Source: Thiodiazotropha sp040793985
GTDB taxonomy: Bacteria > Pseudomonadota > Gammaproteobacteria > Chromatiales > Chromatiaceae
Length of the DNA stretch: 64,000 bases
Assembly: GCA_040793985.1 (NCBI GenBank)
Contig: JBFNJI010000002.1
Span: 261,943 to 325,942, forward strand
Direction of reading: 5' to 3'
Part shown: in pieces, positions 50,515 to 59,193 of the stretch
Layout: every line of letters starts with the position of its first letter
Numbering within the stretch: the first letter of the stretch is position 1
Translations under genes and position numbers: made by a program
Notes under the pieces: generated by a model
Seen by the model: the letters and a program-made list of their open reading frames with translations, nothing else
Told to the model about the DNA's origin: nothing
The model's database searches: none

Positions 50515-51354
50515 CTACTTTCTGGCACCAGGACCATTCATTGGCAGGCCGTTGCTCATGTAGGTGAGGAAGTATTCGAGATTACGATACTCTTCGCCAT
50601 GGGCCTTGAAAGGCTTTGCACGAACCTGCTTGTTGCAGCCGGTGAAGCGGCGATGCAGTGTGCCCACAGTACCCCATTTGGAACGATAGACCGGGAAGTG
50701 CGTGGTATGTCCAAGCGCGGGGCTGAGAATCTCGGTACGCAGAATCATGCCGGCATTTTGCAGATGGCAATGTGCACAGGCAAAATTGAGTTGTCCGCGA
50801 CGGGTGTAGTAGAACTTCTTGCCGTCCTCGTAGGCTTCGAGTGCCCGCGGATCGTCACTGGGAATCACCACATTGGTGATCTGACCCCGGGATTGGAAGG
50901 CGATATAGGAAAGAAGATCGTTGATCGGCCCTTTTTTATACTTCAAGGGCTTTTCCCCATTTGCCTTGAGGCAGTTGTTGAGAGCGAGAGGCAGGGTCAT
51001 GACCATGCCTTTCTCCTTGTCCCAGTGCGGATACTTGGAGCCAAGGGCGGGACCATCCGGAAAGCAGTCCTTGAAGGACTTGCCGTTGGCGAAAGGCTTT
51101 TCCCAGATCGCCTGACCTTCATCGATGAACGGTTCATAGGGTGGAAACTCTTCGATGGCCTCCCAGTTTTCCCGACCTACCGGGTCGATGGAGTAAGCGC
51201 CATTCACGTAATCGGTATACTCTACATTCGGAAAACGCTTTTTATAGAAGTTCTGAAAGGCCTTTAGGTCCTCTTCAGGGGTCGTTGCCTGCGCTGCGGC
51301 AATAAATCCGCAGGTAACAACCATCAAGGTTATCTGACGAAATAGATGTTTCAT
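50515..51354 (-). CDS. soxA: SoxA, thiosulfate-oxidising cytochrome subunit (monoheme type)
   Basis: 279 residues from ATG 51354 (the in-frame ATG at 51390 adds 12 polar residues before the signal peptide). Signal peptide ends near AQA|TT. One heme-binding CAHCH and one essential active-site Cys in RFTGCNKQVR; the earlier heme site of diheme SoxA is replaced by single cysteines (KDCFPDG, NNCLKA) likely to form a disulfide. SoxA with SoxX attaches thiosulfate to SoxYZ in the periplasm. Confidence 0.95.
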   Translation of the reverse strand: MKHLFRQITLMVVTCGFIAAAQATTPEEDLKAFQNFYKKRFPNVEYTDYVNGAYSIDPVGRENWEAIEEFPPYEPFIDEGQAIWEKPFANGKSFKDCFPDGPALGSKYPHWDKEKGMVMTLPLALNNCLKANGEKPLKYKKGPINDLLSYIAFQSRGQITNVVIPSDDPRALEAYEDGKKFYYTRRGQLNFACAHCHLQNAGMILRTEILSPALGHTTHFPVYRSKWGTVGTLHRRFTGCNKQVRAKPFKAHGEEYRNLEYFLTYMSNGLPMNGPGARK

Positions 51355-51406
51355 GATCTTTCTATCCTCAAAGGAGTTGCTGGCGGACACTGGAGTCAGC
51401 TAATAC

Positions 51407-51778
51407 TCAGAGTGTCCAGATATATTCGACGACCTTTTCCAAATCAGATTCGGAGAGGATGCCGTGTTTGCCAAACGGTGGCATGGACGACTCAGGATTC
51501 TTGATGGTTGCATCCCAAATCTGCATGCGCAGTGCTTCCTTTGTCGGGTAGCGGGATTTCATCGCAATCAATGCAGGTGCGATATTGCCTGGTGAAGGGG
51601 CATTCATAATGTTGTGGCAGGCAAGACAGTTGCCTCTCTTGCGGTCAAAGGAAATCTTCTTTCCCTCTTCTACCGCATTGCCTCCGGCGGCGAAGATTGC
51701 AGGGGAGATCAGAAACTGACCAGCTAGGACAGTGATCGTGCCGGCAACTCCTATCCACTTTTTGGTATTACCAATCAT
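51407..51778 (-). CDS. soxX: SoxX, c-type cytochrome subunit
   Basis: 123 residues: signal peptide (about 1-30, IFA|AG), a CLACH heme site in RGNCLACHNIMNAPSPGNIAP and a probable axial Met in SSMPPFG. GGAGG is placed seven bases before the ATG. First gene of soxXAKL. soxB and soxYZ, needed for the rest of the cycle, are not in the window. Confidence 0.95.
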   Translation of the reverse strand: MIGNTKKWIGVAGTITVLAGQFLISPAIFAAGGNAVEEGKKISFDRKRGNCLACHNIMNAPSPGNIAPALIAMKSRYPTKEALRMQIWDATIKNPESSMPPFGKHGILSESDLEKVVEYIWTL

Positions 51779-51806
51779 CGTATCCTCCAGGTGGGGGTTA
51801 ATGTGG

Positions 51807-51856
51807 TTCTAACCTGTTGTTATTCAGGCGGTAAAGCCTGGGGTCTAATGTTAGAA
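51807..51856 (-). promoter_or_regulatory. nested inverted repeats in the soxX upstream region
   Basis: TTCTAAC (51807-51813) pairs with GTTAGAA (51850-51856), and inside them CAGGC (51825-51829) pairs with GCCTG (51836-51840). Further upstream GCATTGT and ACAATGC (around 51917-51940) form another 7-bp inverted repeat. They lie 30-160 bases before soxX and may be operator sites or a leader hairpin. Confidence 0.4.
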
Positions 51857-52058
51857 TGGTACAACAAGTCGCTAAAGAGCCAGTGTCTCTTATGGACGTT
51901 TTCTTGGCTTAGCGCATTGTTATTCTTATGACAATGCTGTGTAAAGTCCAGAAAATGGTGAAAATGATTGTGGTTTACCCCGGTATCCACTAAGGAAAGG
52001 TAGTCTTTTTTACACAACTGTGGTGTTTGACCCCCGATTCTGGTTGAAAACTTAACCG

Positions 52059-52361
52059 ATGAAACCGAATAACACCTCCCAGATCTGGTATGTCTACATG
52101 GTTCGTTGTACCGATCGAACCCTCTATACAGGCATCGCAAAGGATCTTGTGAAGCGTATGGGAGAGCACAACAGCGGTATGGGTGCAAAATATACCCGGG
52201 GGCGTACACCCGTTGAACTGGTCTTTGTCGAATCGGCGAACTCCCAGGGAGAGGCTCTGCGTCGCGAATATCAGATAAAACAAATGAGCAGGGACCAGAA
52301 GCTCAGGATCATAGAGGGATTCTCATCCGATTCAAAACGAACCGATCCGGGGCATTTCTGA
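52059..52361 (+). CDS. GIY-YIG family protein (UPF0213/YhbQ type)
   Basis: 100 residues. WYVYMVRCTDRTLYTGIAKDLVKRMGEHNSGMGAKYTRGR carries the split GIY-YIG motif (VYM...YTG) with the conserved Arg; RREYQIKQMSRDQKLRII completes the fold. This small stand-alone type is widespread; nuclease action on structured DNA has been suggested for E. coli relatives. Divergent from soxX. Confidence 0.92.
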   Translation: MKPNNTSQIWYVYMVRCTDRTLYTGIAKDLVKRMGEHNSGMGAKYTRGRTPVELVFVESANSQGEALRREYQIKQMSRDQKLRIIEGFSSDSKRTDPGHF

Positions 52362-52522
52362 TTGGGGGGTCGCAGCGCTTGATGCATACCCCCGGGACAA
52401 AATGAATCCATCCTCTCCAAAGCAACGTAGAAATTGAAATCAGCGCCGCTTTAGACCATTAACTGGAAAAAAACCGATCAGGCCGAAGTCGCAGACTCGT
52501 GCCAGTTCAAACAGGAGTGCCA

Positions 52523-52828
52523 ATGGAGTATCTGCTGCCTATCTTAATTGCCGTCGTGGCATTGATTTCCATTTTCATCACTCCGAAGGCAAACAACGAC
52601 AGGACCTTTTTTCAGGGGCTGTCTCCTGCCGGCGCCCCCCCAAGTCTGTTGACCCTGACATTTTCCCAAGTGACGACCTGGATCTTCGCACGTTCCCTGA
52701 TGAATGCCGAGATACTGGGTTTTTACTACGGGCTCTGGCCGAGTATGGAGAGTCTGCCTACAGCGGAAAGAGGTCTGCAGGGGAGGGCCTTGTCGCTCGC
52801 TTCATTCAGGATTGACCAAGGGCATTGA
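52523..52828 (+). pseudogene. N-terminal fragment of a sodium:solute symporter
   Basis: AGGAG precedes ATG 52523. The first 80 or so residues (MEYLLPILIAVVALISIFI, then SLLTLTFSQVTTWIFARSLMNAEILGFYYGLW) match the first two helices of SSS-family symporters, which normally run to about 450 residues or more. The frame then loses resemblance and stops inside the 3' end of the opposing Apa-like gene. It is a 3'-deleted pseudogene. Confidence 0.65.
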
Positions 52829-53719
52829 AACAGCCTGCAACAGTGTCATCGGACCGATATCGATCAGCATCTCGAACTCGGACTGCTCCTTCACAAAGAG
52901 AGAGCCTACATAGCCAAGGGCATTGACCGAAATCGATTCGCAAAACTCCTGCGAACGAGGGACCAGCAGCATCCACTCCTTTGTCAACAGCAGGTTATAG
53001 GGTGCTCCCTGGTAGTCGCCGTCCGCTCCTTTCACTCTCCTGATGCCCACAAGGGCCAACATCTGCAGATAGAGAGAGAGGGTCCGCTCCGCTGCAGCCG
53101 ATGGATGGTTGGCCAGTCCGTGCGGCAAGGAGACCCAGCAATGAAGAAAGGGGAGCTGTTTCAGGCTTTTCATGCCATCCCCCCGTGGCGCAGTGGCGAA
53201 GAGGGTTTCAAAGGGGAATCTTGACTGCCCTTGATAGAGGGGCAGGGGAACCAGTTGCAGATGTTTATGGCTTTGACTGGCGCCAGCGGCTTCCCCGCCG
53301 TTATAGAAGCCCAGTGAGGGATAGTCCGCCATACAGAACCAGAGTGCTTCGAAGTCCTCAAGGGTCAGCAGTCGTTCCTGGTGCTGAAATTCCCGGGTCA
53401 CGATAAGCAGGTGATTCTCAACGACATTGTACTTGTTCAATACCGAGAGATGGGTCGTTGAGATAGCGGCGACCGCCAGATCGGGGTCCGGAGGCAGGAA
53501 CGGGTTGAAAGGGGCACTTGCAGAATTTGTTGTTTGTCTCTGCTTCTGCTCTGCCTTGCGTTTAAGATTGAGTGCGACGCGGACCACAAACTCTACCCCG
53601 TCCTGTTCCAGGGTGTGGTGATTGGTGGCTATGGAGTGAAGCGCGCCACTGGCAATGGCCGCCTCGGTACGTGAGCGCAGTTGTCGCCACAGTCGTCCGT
53701 TTTCAACGCTCGTTGTCAT
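52802..53719 (-). CDS. ATP adenylyltransferase family protein (Apa1/2; possible ADP sulfurylase)
   Basis: 305 residues of the GalT/HIT superfamily. PFNPFLPPDPDLAV, NKYNVVENHLLIVTREF and the catalytic HxHxQ stretch GASQSHKHLQLVPLP are diagnostic for Ap4A phosphorylases. Apa-family enzymes in thiobacilli also serve as APS:phosphate adenylyltransferase (ADP sulfurylase), so near sox genes a role in sulfur energy metabolism is possible, but sequence alone cannot separate the two. It overlaps the cupin gene upstream (ATGA). Confidence 0.9.
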   Translation of the reverse strand: MTTSVENGRLWRQLRSRTEAAIASGALHSIATNHHTLEQDGVEFVVRVALNLKRKAEQKQRQTTNSASAPFNPFLPPDPDLAVAAISTTHLSVLNKYNVVENHLLIVTREFQHQERLLTLEDFEALWFCMADYPSLGFYNGGEAAGASQSHKHLQLVPLPLYQGQSRFPFETLFATAPRGDGMKSLKQLPFLHCWVSLPHGLANHPSAAAERTLSLYLQMLALVGIRRVKGADGDYQGAPYNLLLTKEWMLLVPRSQEFCESISVNALGYVGSLFVKEQSEFEMLIDIGPMTLLQAVSMPLVNPE

Positions 53720-54051
53720 GCGCGTGTTTGTGATCCGTGTGCCGTCTCTTTAATCGCATCAAGGCTGATTACGGGTCGATCTCCGACGACCTCGGCTGAG
53801 TGGACCGCCCCCTTGGGAACATGGAGCATGTCACCTGCCTCGAGAATCAGGGAGTGACTGCCCATGCTCATTCTGAATCGACCAGACAGGACACCGTCTA
53901 TCTTGGCGACCGCGTGTTCGTGGGGAGGAAAATAGGTGCCCGGCGGATAGACATAGCGGGTAACACGATAGCCCAGGGCCTCAAGCTTGGCGCGCATGGC
54001 TGATTCGCTGATTTCACCATCGACTGTCTCATCCCAGTGTTCTATCTGCAT
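53716..54051 (-). CDS. small cupin-domain protein
   Basis: 111 residues from ATG 54051; a longer frame begins at ATG 54186 but the extra 45 residues do not resemble a cupin. RYVYPPGTYFPPHEHAVAKIDGVLSGRF and the second motif GDMLHVPKGAVHSAEVVGD form a single cupin barrel with likely metal ligands His, His, and a late His. Overlaps the Apa-like gene (ATGA), so they are translated together. Function unknown. Confidence 0.85.
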   Translation of the reverse strand: MQIEHWDETVDGEISESAMRAKLEALGYRVTRYVYPPGTYFPPHEHAVAKIDGVLSGRFRMSMGSHSLILEAGDMLHVPKGAVHSAEVVGDRPVISLDAIKETAHGSQTRA

Positions 54052-54319
54052 GGGGCACCTGTCTGCGAAAGCGAGTGGATTGCCTGATTGATTATAGTGA
54101 ATCCTGTCCATCGACAGCCAGGTTTTCAGCGCCATCGAGTGCCGATGAAATTCGATGGCGCGTGCAATCACTTCAGGGAGTTGCATTTATATATATGCCA
54201 TCGATCTGTTTTCAACGGCAAGAGGGCGGATCCAGGTTCGCGAGAATCTGCGGTATTGGCAGGCCTTCGCGGCTCCTTAAATCCCGACGGTTTGGAACAG
54301 CTCCAGACTGAGCCGTCGT

Positions 54320-54952
54320 TCAGTGGTGTTGCAGATCCAGTCGCTGCAACAGGTCCGGCAATAGATTGGTCACGGTATCGACGATCGCCTGTGTCTGCGG
54401 ATCGATTTCGATATTCACCCGGTCCCCTATCCGGCGGGTGCCTATGTTGGTGCGCTGCAGGGTTTCCGGTATCAGGTTGACCTCAAACCGGTCATTCTCC
54501 ACACGGCCGATGGTCAGGCTGATACCGTCGATACCGATATAGCCCTTGGTGAAGACATAGCGACGCCACTGCGCGGGCAGCTTGAATCTTATCTGGTAGT
54601 TATTCCCGCCACTGACAATATCCACAACCTGTGCGGTGCAGAGAATGTGACCGGACATGGCGTGGCCGCCTATCTCGTCGCCGAAACGGGCGGCACGTTC
54701 GAAGTTGACCCGGTCGCCGGCCTCGAGCACCCCCAGATTGGTCACGCTCAGGGTCTCCTGCATCAGATCGAAGTCGACAAGATCGCCCTCGATGCGGGTC
54801 ACGGTCAGGCAGCAGCCGTTGTGTGCAACGGATGCGCCGGGCACCAGCCCCGCCAATGCAGACTCCGGCAGGCGTATCCTGTGGGTGCGGAATGAATCCT
54901 TCTGTTGAATGTGGACGACCTCTGCCGTTCCTTGAACAATACCTGTAAACAT
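54320..54952 (-). CDS. ribE: riboflavin synthase alpha chain
   Basis: 210 residues, two homologous lumazine-binding barrels: MFTGIVQGTAEV at the N-terminus, NGCCLTVT and GGHAMSGHI in repeat 1, GYIGIDGISLTIG and NIPETL-type (NLIPETLQRTN) in repeat 2. It converts two 6,7-dimethyl-8-ribityllumazine molecules to riboflavin. It stands apart from ribBAHD genes and no FMN riboswitch was seen upstream. Confidence 0.96.
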   Translation of the reverse strand: MFTGIVQGTAEVVHIQQKDSFRTHRIRLPESALAGLVPGASVAHNGCCLTVTRIEGDLVDFDLMQETLSVTNLGVLEAGDRVNFERAARFGDEIGGHAMSGHILCTAQVVDIVSGGNNYQIRFKLPAQWRRYVFTKGYIGIDGISLTIGRVENDRFEVNLIPETLQRTNIGTRRIGDRVNIEIDPQTQAIVDTVTNLLPDLLQRLDLQHH

Positions 54953-55055
54953 ATGCCTGGTTGATAATGCAGTGTAGTTGGTCGGACATTATACTCAGCA
55001 ATCGACTTCAAGACCTGTTTATCCCATAAGTTGTTGGCTGCGCACCCAGGTGATG

Positions 55056-55952
55056 TTAACGCTTGGATCCCCGGGTCCCGGTCTGGCTGAGCACGTAATC
55101 GACGAAGGCCTGGTTTGCACGCGACAGATAGCCCTCTTTTTTCCAAGCCAGCGAGAGTTTCAGAAAGACAGGCTCATCGAAGGGGATGGCCACCAGGTCG
55201 TCTTGCGCATCCTGATCTATCACCATGCGAAGAAAGGTGGTGATGCCGAACCCTTGGCGCACGATCGCCTTGGTGAGTGGGATGAGGTTGGTTTCAAAGG
55301 CGATTTTCGGTGACAGCTTATGGTTTTGGCTGTAACGGTCGATAAACTCGCGCAGAAAATAGCCGGCTTTGAAGACAACCAGGTCGTGGCTGAAAAACTC
55401 CTCCATGGATAGCTTGTCTCTGGTCGCGAGGGGATGTGCCCTGGGTACACAGGCCACCATCTCTTCACAGGTCAGCAGGCGTGTCTCCATATCCTCCGGG
55501 GGTGGATCCGCCACCACCACGCCCAGATCGAGTTCGCCGATCCGTATCATCTCCTGCAGGCGACGGGTACCCTCTTCGTAGACTGACAGGCTCAGCTCCG
55601 GATAGCGATGCTTGAAACCCATGAGAATAGGTGGGAAGTAGTAGGAGCCGAGCATGCTGGGGATGCCGATGCGCATCTCTCCCTTGGTTAGCCCGCGAAG
55701 CTCCTCCATCTCCAGCTCCGCGGCATCTGTCAGTTCGACAATACGGTTGGCGTGCCCCAGCAACAACTCGCCTTCGATCGTAGGCGTGATCCGGCGTTCG
55801 TTACGGTGGAGCAGGGTGAGATTCAGCTCTGCCTCGAGCTTGCGCATGGCGATGCTGATCGCAGGCTGGGCGATATAGAGATGACGTGCCGCTGCAGTGA
55901 AACCACCATGCTGGCATACGGCCCTGAAATATCTCAGATGCTTTAATTCCAT
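55056..55952 (-). CDS. LysR-family transcriptional regulator
   Basis: 298 residues from ATG 55952 (an ATG at 55973 adds seven residues). N-terminal winged HTH (MELKHLRYFRAVCQHGGFTAAARHLYIAQPAISIAMRKLE) and a periplasmic-binding-like effector domain (about 90-290). Divergent from an MFS exporter with 98 bases between, the typical layout of a LysR regulator controlling its neighbour. Confidence 0.95.
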   Translation of the reverse strand: MELKHLRYFRAVCQHGGFTAAARHLYIAQPAISIAMRKLEAELNLTLLHRNERRITPTIEGELLLGHANRIVELTDAAELEMEELRGLTKGEMRIGIPSMLGSYYFPPILMGFKHRYPELSLSVYEEGTRRLQEMIRIGELDLGVVVADPPPEDMETRLLTCEEMVACVPRAHPLATRDKLSMEEFFSHDLVVFKAGYFLREFIDRYSQNHKLSPKIAFETNLIPLTKAIVRQGFGITTFLRMVIDQDAQDDLVAIPFDEPVFLKLSLAWKKEGYLSRANQAFVDYVLSQTGTRGSKR

Positions 55953-56050
55953 ATCAAAATCGAATGAATGCAATATATTTAATATATTTTCATTATAGTT
56001 TGAATCGGGCTAGGCTCAATAGATCCTAACCAAACCGAGCTCGGCCATCG

Positions 56051-57268
56051 ATGATTGAGTCCAACACAAGACCATTCTGGAACGCCACCCTGGCACTCTG
56101 CATCGGCTCGGTGATGGTCTTCAGCAACCTCTACATAACCCAGCCCCTGCTGCCTGCCCTGCGTGAGGCTTTCGCAATCGACTCCCTGGAGGCTACCCTC
56201 AGCCTATCGGTCGCCACCCTCACCCTGGGTGTGTGCCTCCTCTTTTTCGGGCCCTTGTCCGATGCCATCGGTCGTCGGGTGGTCATCATCACCACCCTGC
56301 TGTTGCTTTGCCTGGTCACCTGCCTCACCGCATTTGCCGCTGACTACGCCGATCTGTTGATTCTGCGGGCAATCCAGGGAGTTCTGATCGCCGGGCTGCC
56401 TGCTGCGGCCTTGGCCTACATGGGTGAAGAGTTCGAGCCCAGGGCCATGTTACTGGCAGTCGGTCTCTATATCGGCGCCAACTCCCTCGGGGGTGTCAGC
56501 GGTCGATTGATCAGCGGCGTCGTTGCCGCGGAATGGGGATGGCGCAGCAGTTTCCTCTTCCTCGGTGTTTTTGATCTCGCCTGCCTGCTGCTGGTCTATT
56601 GGCTGTTGCCGGCATCAAGACGTTTCAAGCCGAGGCCGTTTCGAGTTCGCCAGATGGGGTTCGATCTTGTTTCCCACCTGCGCAATCCGATGATCCTCGC
56701 CGCCTGTTTCATCGGTGGGCTCAACTTCTTTATCTTTGTCAATCAATACAGCTATATCACCTATGTACTGGCTGACGAGCCCTACAACCTCTCCTCTGAC
56801 TGGCTGGGACTGTTTTTTCTCACCTACCTCACAGGTACCCTGGCTGCATCCGTTTCCGGACGACTGGTGCAGAATCGTTCGCAAACAGGCGCAATGGGGG
56901 TGGGTATAGTGATCTTTATGGGCGGTACCCTGTTGACCCTGACAGCCGACCTGGTTCTGATCATCGCCGGATTTTTCATCAATGCCTGTGGTTTCTTCTT
57001 CACCCACTCGCTGGCCGCGGGCTGGGTTACGGGACATGCTCAATCCGCACGCGCCAGCGCAACATCGCTCTATCTCATGTTCTACTATGCGGGAGCGACC
57101 CTGGGAGGGTTCTACCTGGAGCCTTTCTGGCGCTGGGCCCGCTGGGAGGGGGTGGTTTACGGCTCTGTCTGCATTCTCTGTGTCACCTTTGCCATTACCC
57201 TTTGGTTGGGGAGTCGAAAGCCGCTTTTGGATCACCCTGGGGCGACCGTGCAGAGATTGCAAGGTTGA
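56051..57268 (+). CDS. MFS transporter (YnfM-like efflux type)
   Basis: 405 residues with 12 predicted membrane helices. The loop 2-3 motif FGPLSDAIGRRVVII and the N-terminal NLYITQPLLPALREAF resemble YnfM/arabinose-efflux-type exporters. Probably controlled by the divergent LysR regulator. Substrate unknown. Confidence 0.92.
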   Translation: MIESNTRPFWNATLALCIGSVMVFSNLYITQPLLPALREAFAIDSLEATLSLSVATLTLGVCLLFFGPLSDAIGRRVVIITTLLLLCLVTCLTAFAADYADLLILRAIQGVLIAGLPAAALAYMGEEFEPRAMLLAVGLYIGANSLGGVSGRLISGVVAAEWGWRSSFLFLGVFDLACLLLVYWLLPASRRFKPRPFRVRQMGFDLVSHLRNPMILAACFIGGLNFFIFVNQYSYITYVLADEPYNLSSDWLGLFFLTYLTGTLAASVSGRLVQNRSQTGAMGVGIVIFMGGTLLTLTADLVLIIAGFFINACGFFFTHSLAAGWVTGHAQSARASATSLYLMFYYAGATLGGFYLEPFWRWARWEGVVYGSVCILCVTFAITLWLGSRKPLLDHPGATVQRLQG

Positions 57269-57513
57269 TCGGCCGTTCCCTCGCCTGGGGCACTATTTAC
57301 AGCTGTCTCTAAGTGGTGGTTATAACAACTCGATATCATTGGAATAATCCGGTTTTGCCGAGAATTTACTCGAGGATGAAAAGGTGAAAAACCCTGCGCA
57401 TCGGCTCATGACGTGAGCCTGTGGCTATGTGATAATTTCCTCCACTCGAAGAGAAATCGTTGGGTAGGGAAGCCCGGCGTCCAGCTTTAATTCAACTGAT
57501 GAGGATTGACCGA

Positions 57514-58542
57514 ATGGATGAAAACCGTGCAAAAGCACTGAGCGCAGCTCTGGGGCAGATTGAGAAACAGTTCGGCAAGGGATCTGTGATGCGGATGGGC
57601 GATACCAGCGCGGTTCGTAATATCGATGCAGTCTCTACCGGTTCCCTGAGTCTCGATATCGCGCTGGGTATAGGCGGACTGCCCAAAGGTCGTGTCGTGG
57701 AGATCTACGGACCGGAATCTTCAGGTAAGACTACGCTGACCCTGCAGGTTGTTGCGGAAGCACAGAAGATGGGTGGCACCGCCGCCTTCATCGATGCAGA
57801 GCATGCACTCGATCCGCAATATGCCGAGAAGCTGGGAGTCAATGTGGATGAGTTGCTTGTCTCCCAGCCCGATACCGGCGAGCAGGCCCTGGAGATCACC
57901 GATATGCTGGTACGTTCCGGTGCGGTGGATGTGGTGGTTATCGATTCCGTGGCGGCACTCACCCCGAAGGCGGAGATCGAGGGTGACATGGGTGATTCCC
58001 ATGTCGGTCTTCAGGCGCGCTTGATGTCCCAGGCGTTGCGAAAGCTGACAGCCAATATCAAGCGCACCAACTGCCTGGTGATCTTCATCAACCAGATTCG
58101 CATGAAGATCGGCGTCATGTTCGGTAATCCAGAAACGACCACCGGTGGAAACGCCCTAAAATTCTACTCCTCCGTGCGCCTCGATATTCGTCGCATCGGC
58201 GCGATCAAGAAGGGCGATGAGGTGGTAGGCAACGATACCCGGGTCAAGGTGGTGAAGAACAAGGTCGCGCCTCCCTTCAAACAGGTACAGTTCGAGATCC
58301 TCTATGGCGAGGGTATCTCCCACGAAGGTGAGATCATCGAGCTGGGTGTGCAGCAGGGCATTGTCGACAAGTCGGGCGCCTGGTACAGCTACAACGGAGA
58401 TCGCATCGGCCAGGGTAAAGAGAACGTGCGCAATTTTCTAAAGGAGAATCCCGACATCGCCGAGACGATCGAGTCGCGGATACGCGAAGAGTTGCTGCCC
58501 TCTCAAGAGGGGGAGGAACTGCTCGCCGAGGCTGAAGCCTGA
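57514..58542 (+). CDS. recA: recombinase RecA
   Basis: 342 residues from ATG 57514, eight bases after GAGGA; in-frame upstream codons are not RecA-like. MDENRAKALSAALGQIEKQFGKGSVMRMG start, Walker A GPESSGKTT, VVIDSVAALTP Walker B, loop region with NCLVIFINQIRMKIGVMFGNPETTTGGNALKFYSSVR. Catalyses strand exchange and induces SOS. No canonical CTGT-N8-ACAG LexA box is visible in the 245 bases upstream. Confidence 0.98.
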   Translation: MDENRAKALSAALGQIEKQFGKGSVMRMGDTSAVRNIDAVSTGSLSLDIALGIGGLPKGRVVEIYGPESSGKTTLTLQVVAEAQKMGGTAAFIDAEHALDPQYAEKLGVNVDELLVSQPDTGEQALEITDMLVRSGAVDVVVIDSVAALTPKAEIEGDMGDSHVGLQARLMSQALRKLTANIKRTNCLVIFINQIRMKIGVMFGNPETTTGGNALKFYSSVRLDIRRIGAIKKGDEVVGNDTRVKVVKNKVAPPFKQVQFEILYGEGISHEGEIIELGVQQGIVDKSGAWYSYNGDRIGQGKENVRNFLKENPDIAETIESRIREELLPSQEGEELLAEAEA

Positions 58543-58985
58543 GCGGAGACGTCAGCCAGGAGACCGAGGCGGCAGCTATTCGGCTGCTGACACAACGGGA
58601 GCATTCGCGGCGGGAGCTGCAGCTAAAGCTGCGCTCCCGCGGTTTCGATGAGGGTGTCATAGACAGCGTTATTGGTGAATTGTCCGCATCGGGTCTGCAA
58701 AGCGACGATCGTTACACCGAGAATTTCATCGCCAGCCGGATTCATAAAGGCAGCGGTCCCGTACGCATCAGGGCGGAGTTGCGCGAGCGAGGAATCGGTG
58801 AACCCGTGATCGAACGCCATCTCGAGGCTTATGCAGAGTCGTGGCCCAGGCTGTTGCAACAGGTCCATGATGCGAAGTTCGGAACCCAGAGCGCCCCGGA
58901 TCGAAAGGCACTGGCGAAGAGAGCGCGATTTCTCGAATACCGGGGCTTCCCCAGCGAGTTAATAAGCGATTTCCTCTTCAATTAA
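58539..58985 (+). CDS. recX: regulatory protein RecX, apparently starting at CUG
   Basis: 148 residues if started at CTG 58539, whose last two bases begin the recA stop (CTGA overlap). GAGG lies seven bases upstream. The frame opens only at a TGA six bases earlier and has no ATG, GTG or TTG until 58680, where a start would remove the conserved first domain (AAIRLLTQREHSRRELQLKLRSRGF). DDRYTENFIASRIHKGSGPVRIRAEL is the usual RecX core. RecX inhibits RecA filament growth; overlap suggests dosage coupling. Confidence 0.93.
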   Translation: MSGDVSQETEAAAIRLLTQREHSRRELQLKLRSRGFDEGVIDSVIGELSASGLQSDDRYTENFIASRIHKGSGPVRIRAELRERGIGEPVIERHLEAYAESWPRLLQQVHDAKFGTQSAPDRKALAKRARFLEYRGFPSELISDFLFN

Positions 58986-59193
58986 GCCCTCGCTTGTCTC
59001 AGGTCAACAGTCATTGGATCGCCGCCATAAACCCATTGGTTGTGGATTCCGCGTGCGGATCCTTCAGCGGCAGGCGCTCATGCTGCCTGGCGCCGGCCCT
59101 TAACGCGTCCTGTCGATATAACCAAAACGGGCTTTTTTTCTCCGATCCTGCTATCTTTTACGGTTTGTTTTTGCGGTTAATTTTTCCTTCGAT

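Noticed and set aside
57269..57513. Search for an SOS (LexA) box upstream of recA
   Set aside because: No CTGT-N8-ACAG match was found; an ACAGCTGT palindrome near 57299 lacks the required spacing.
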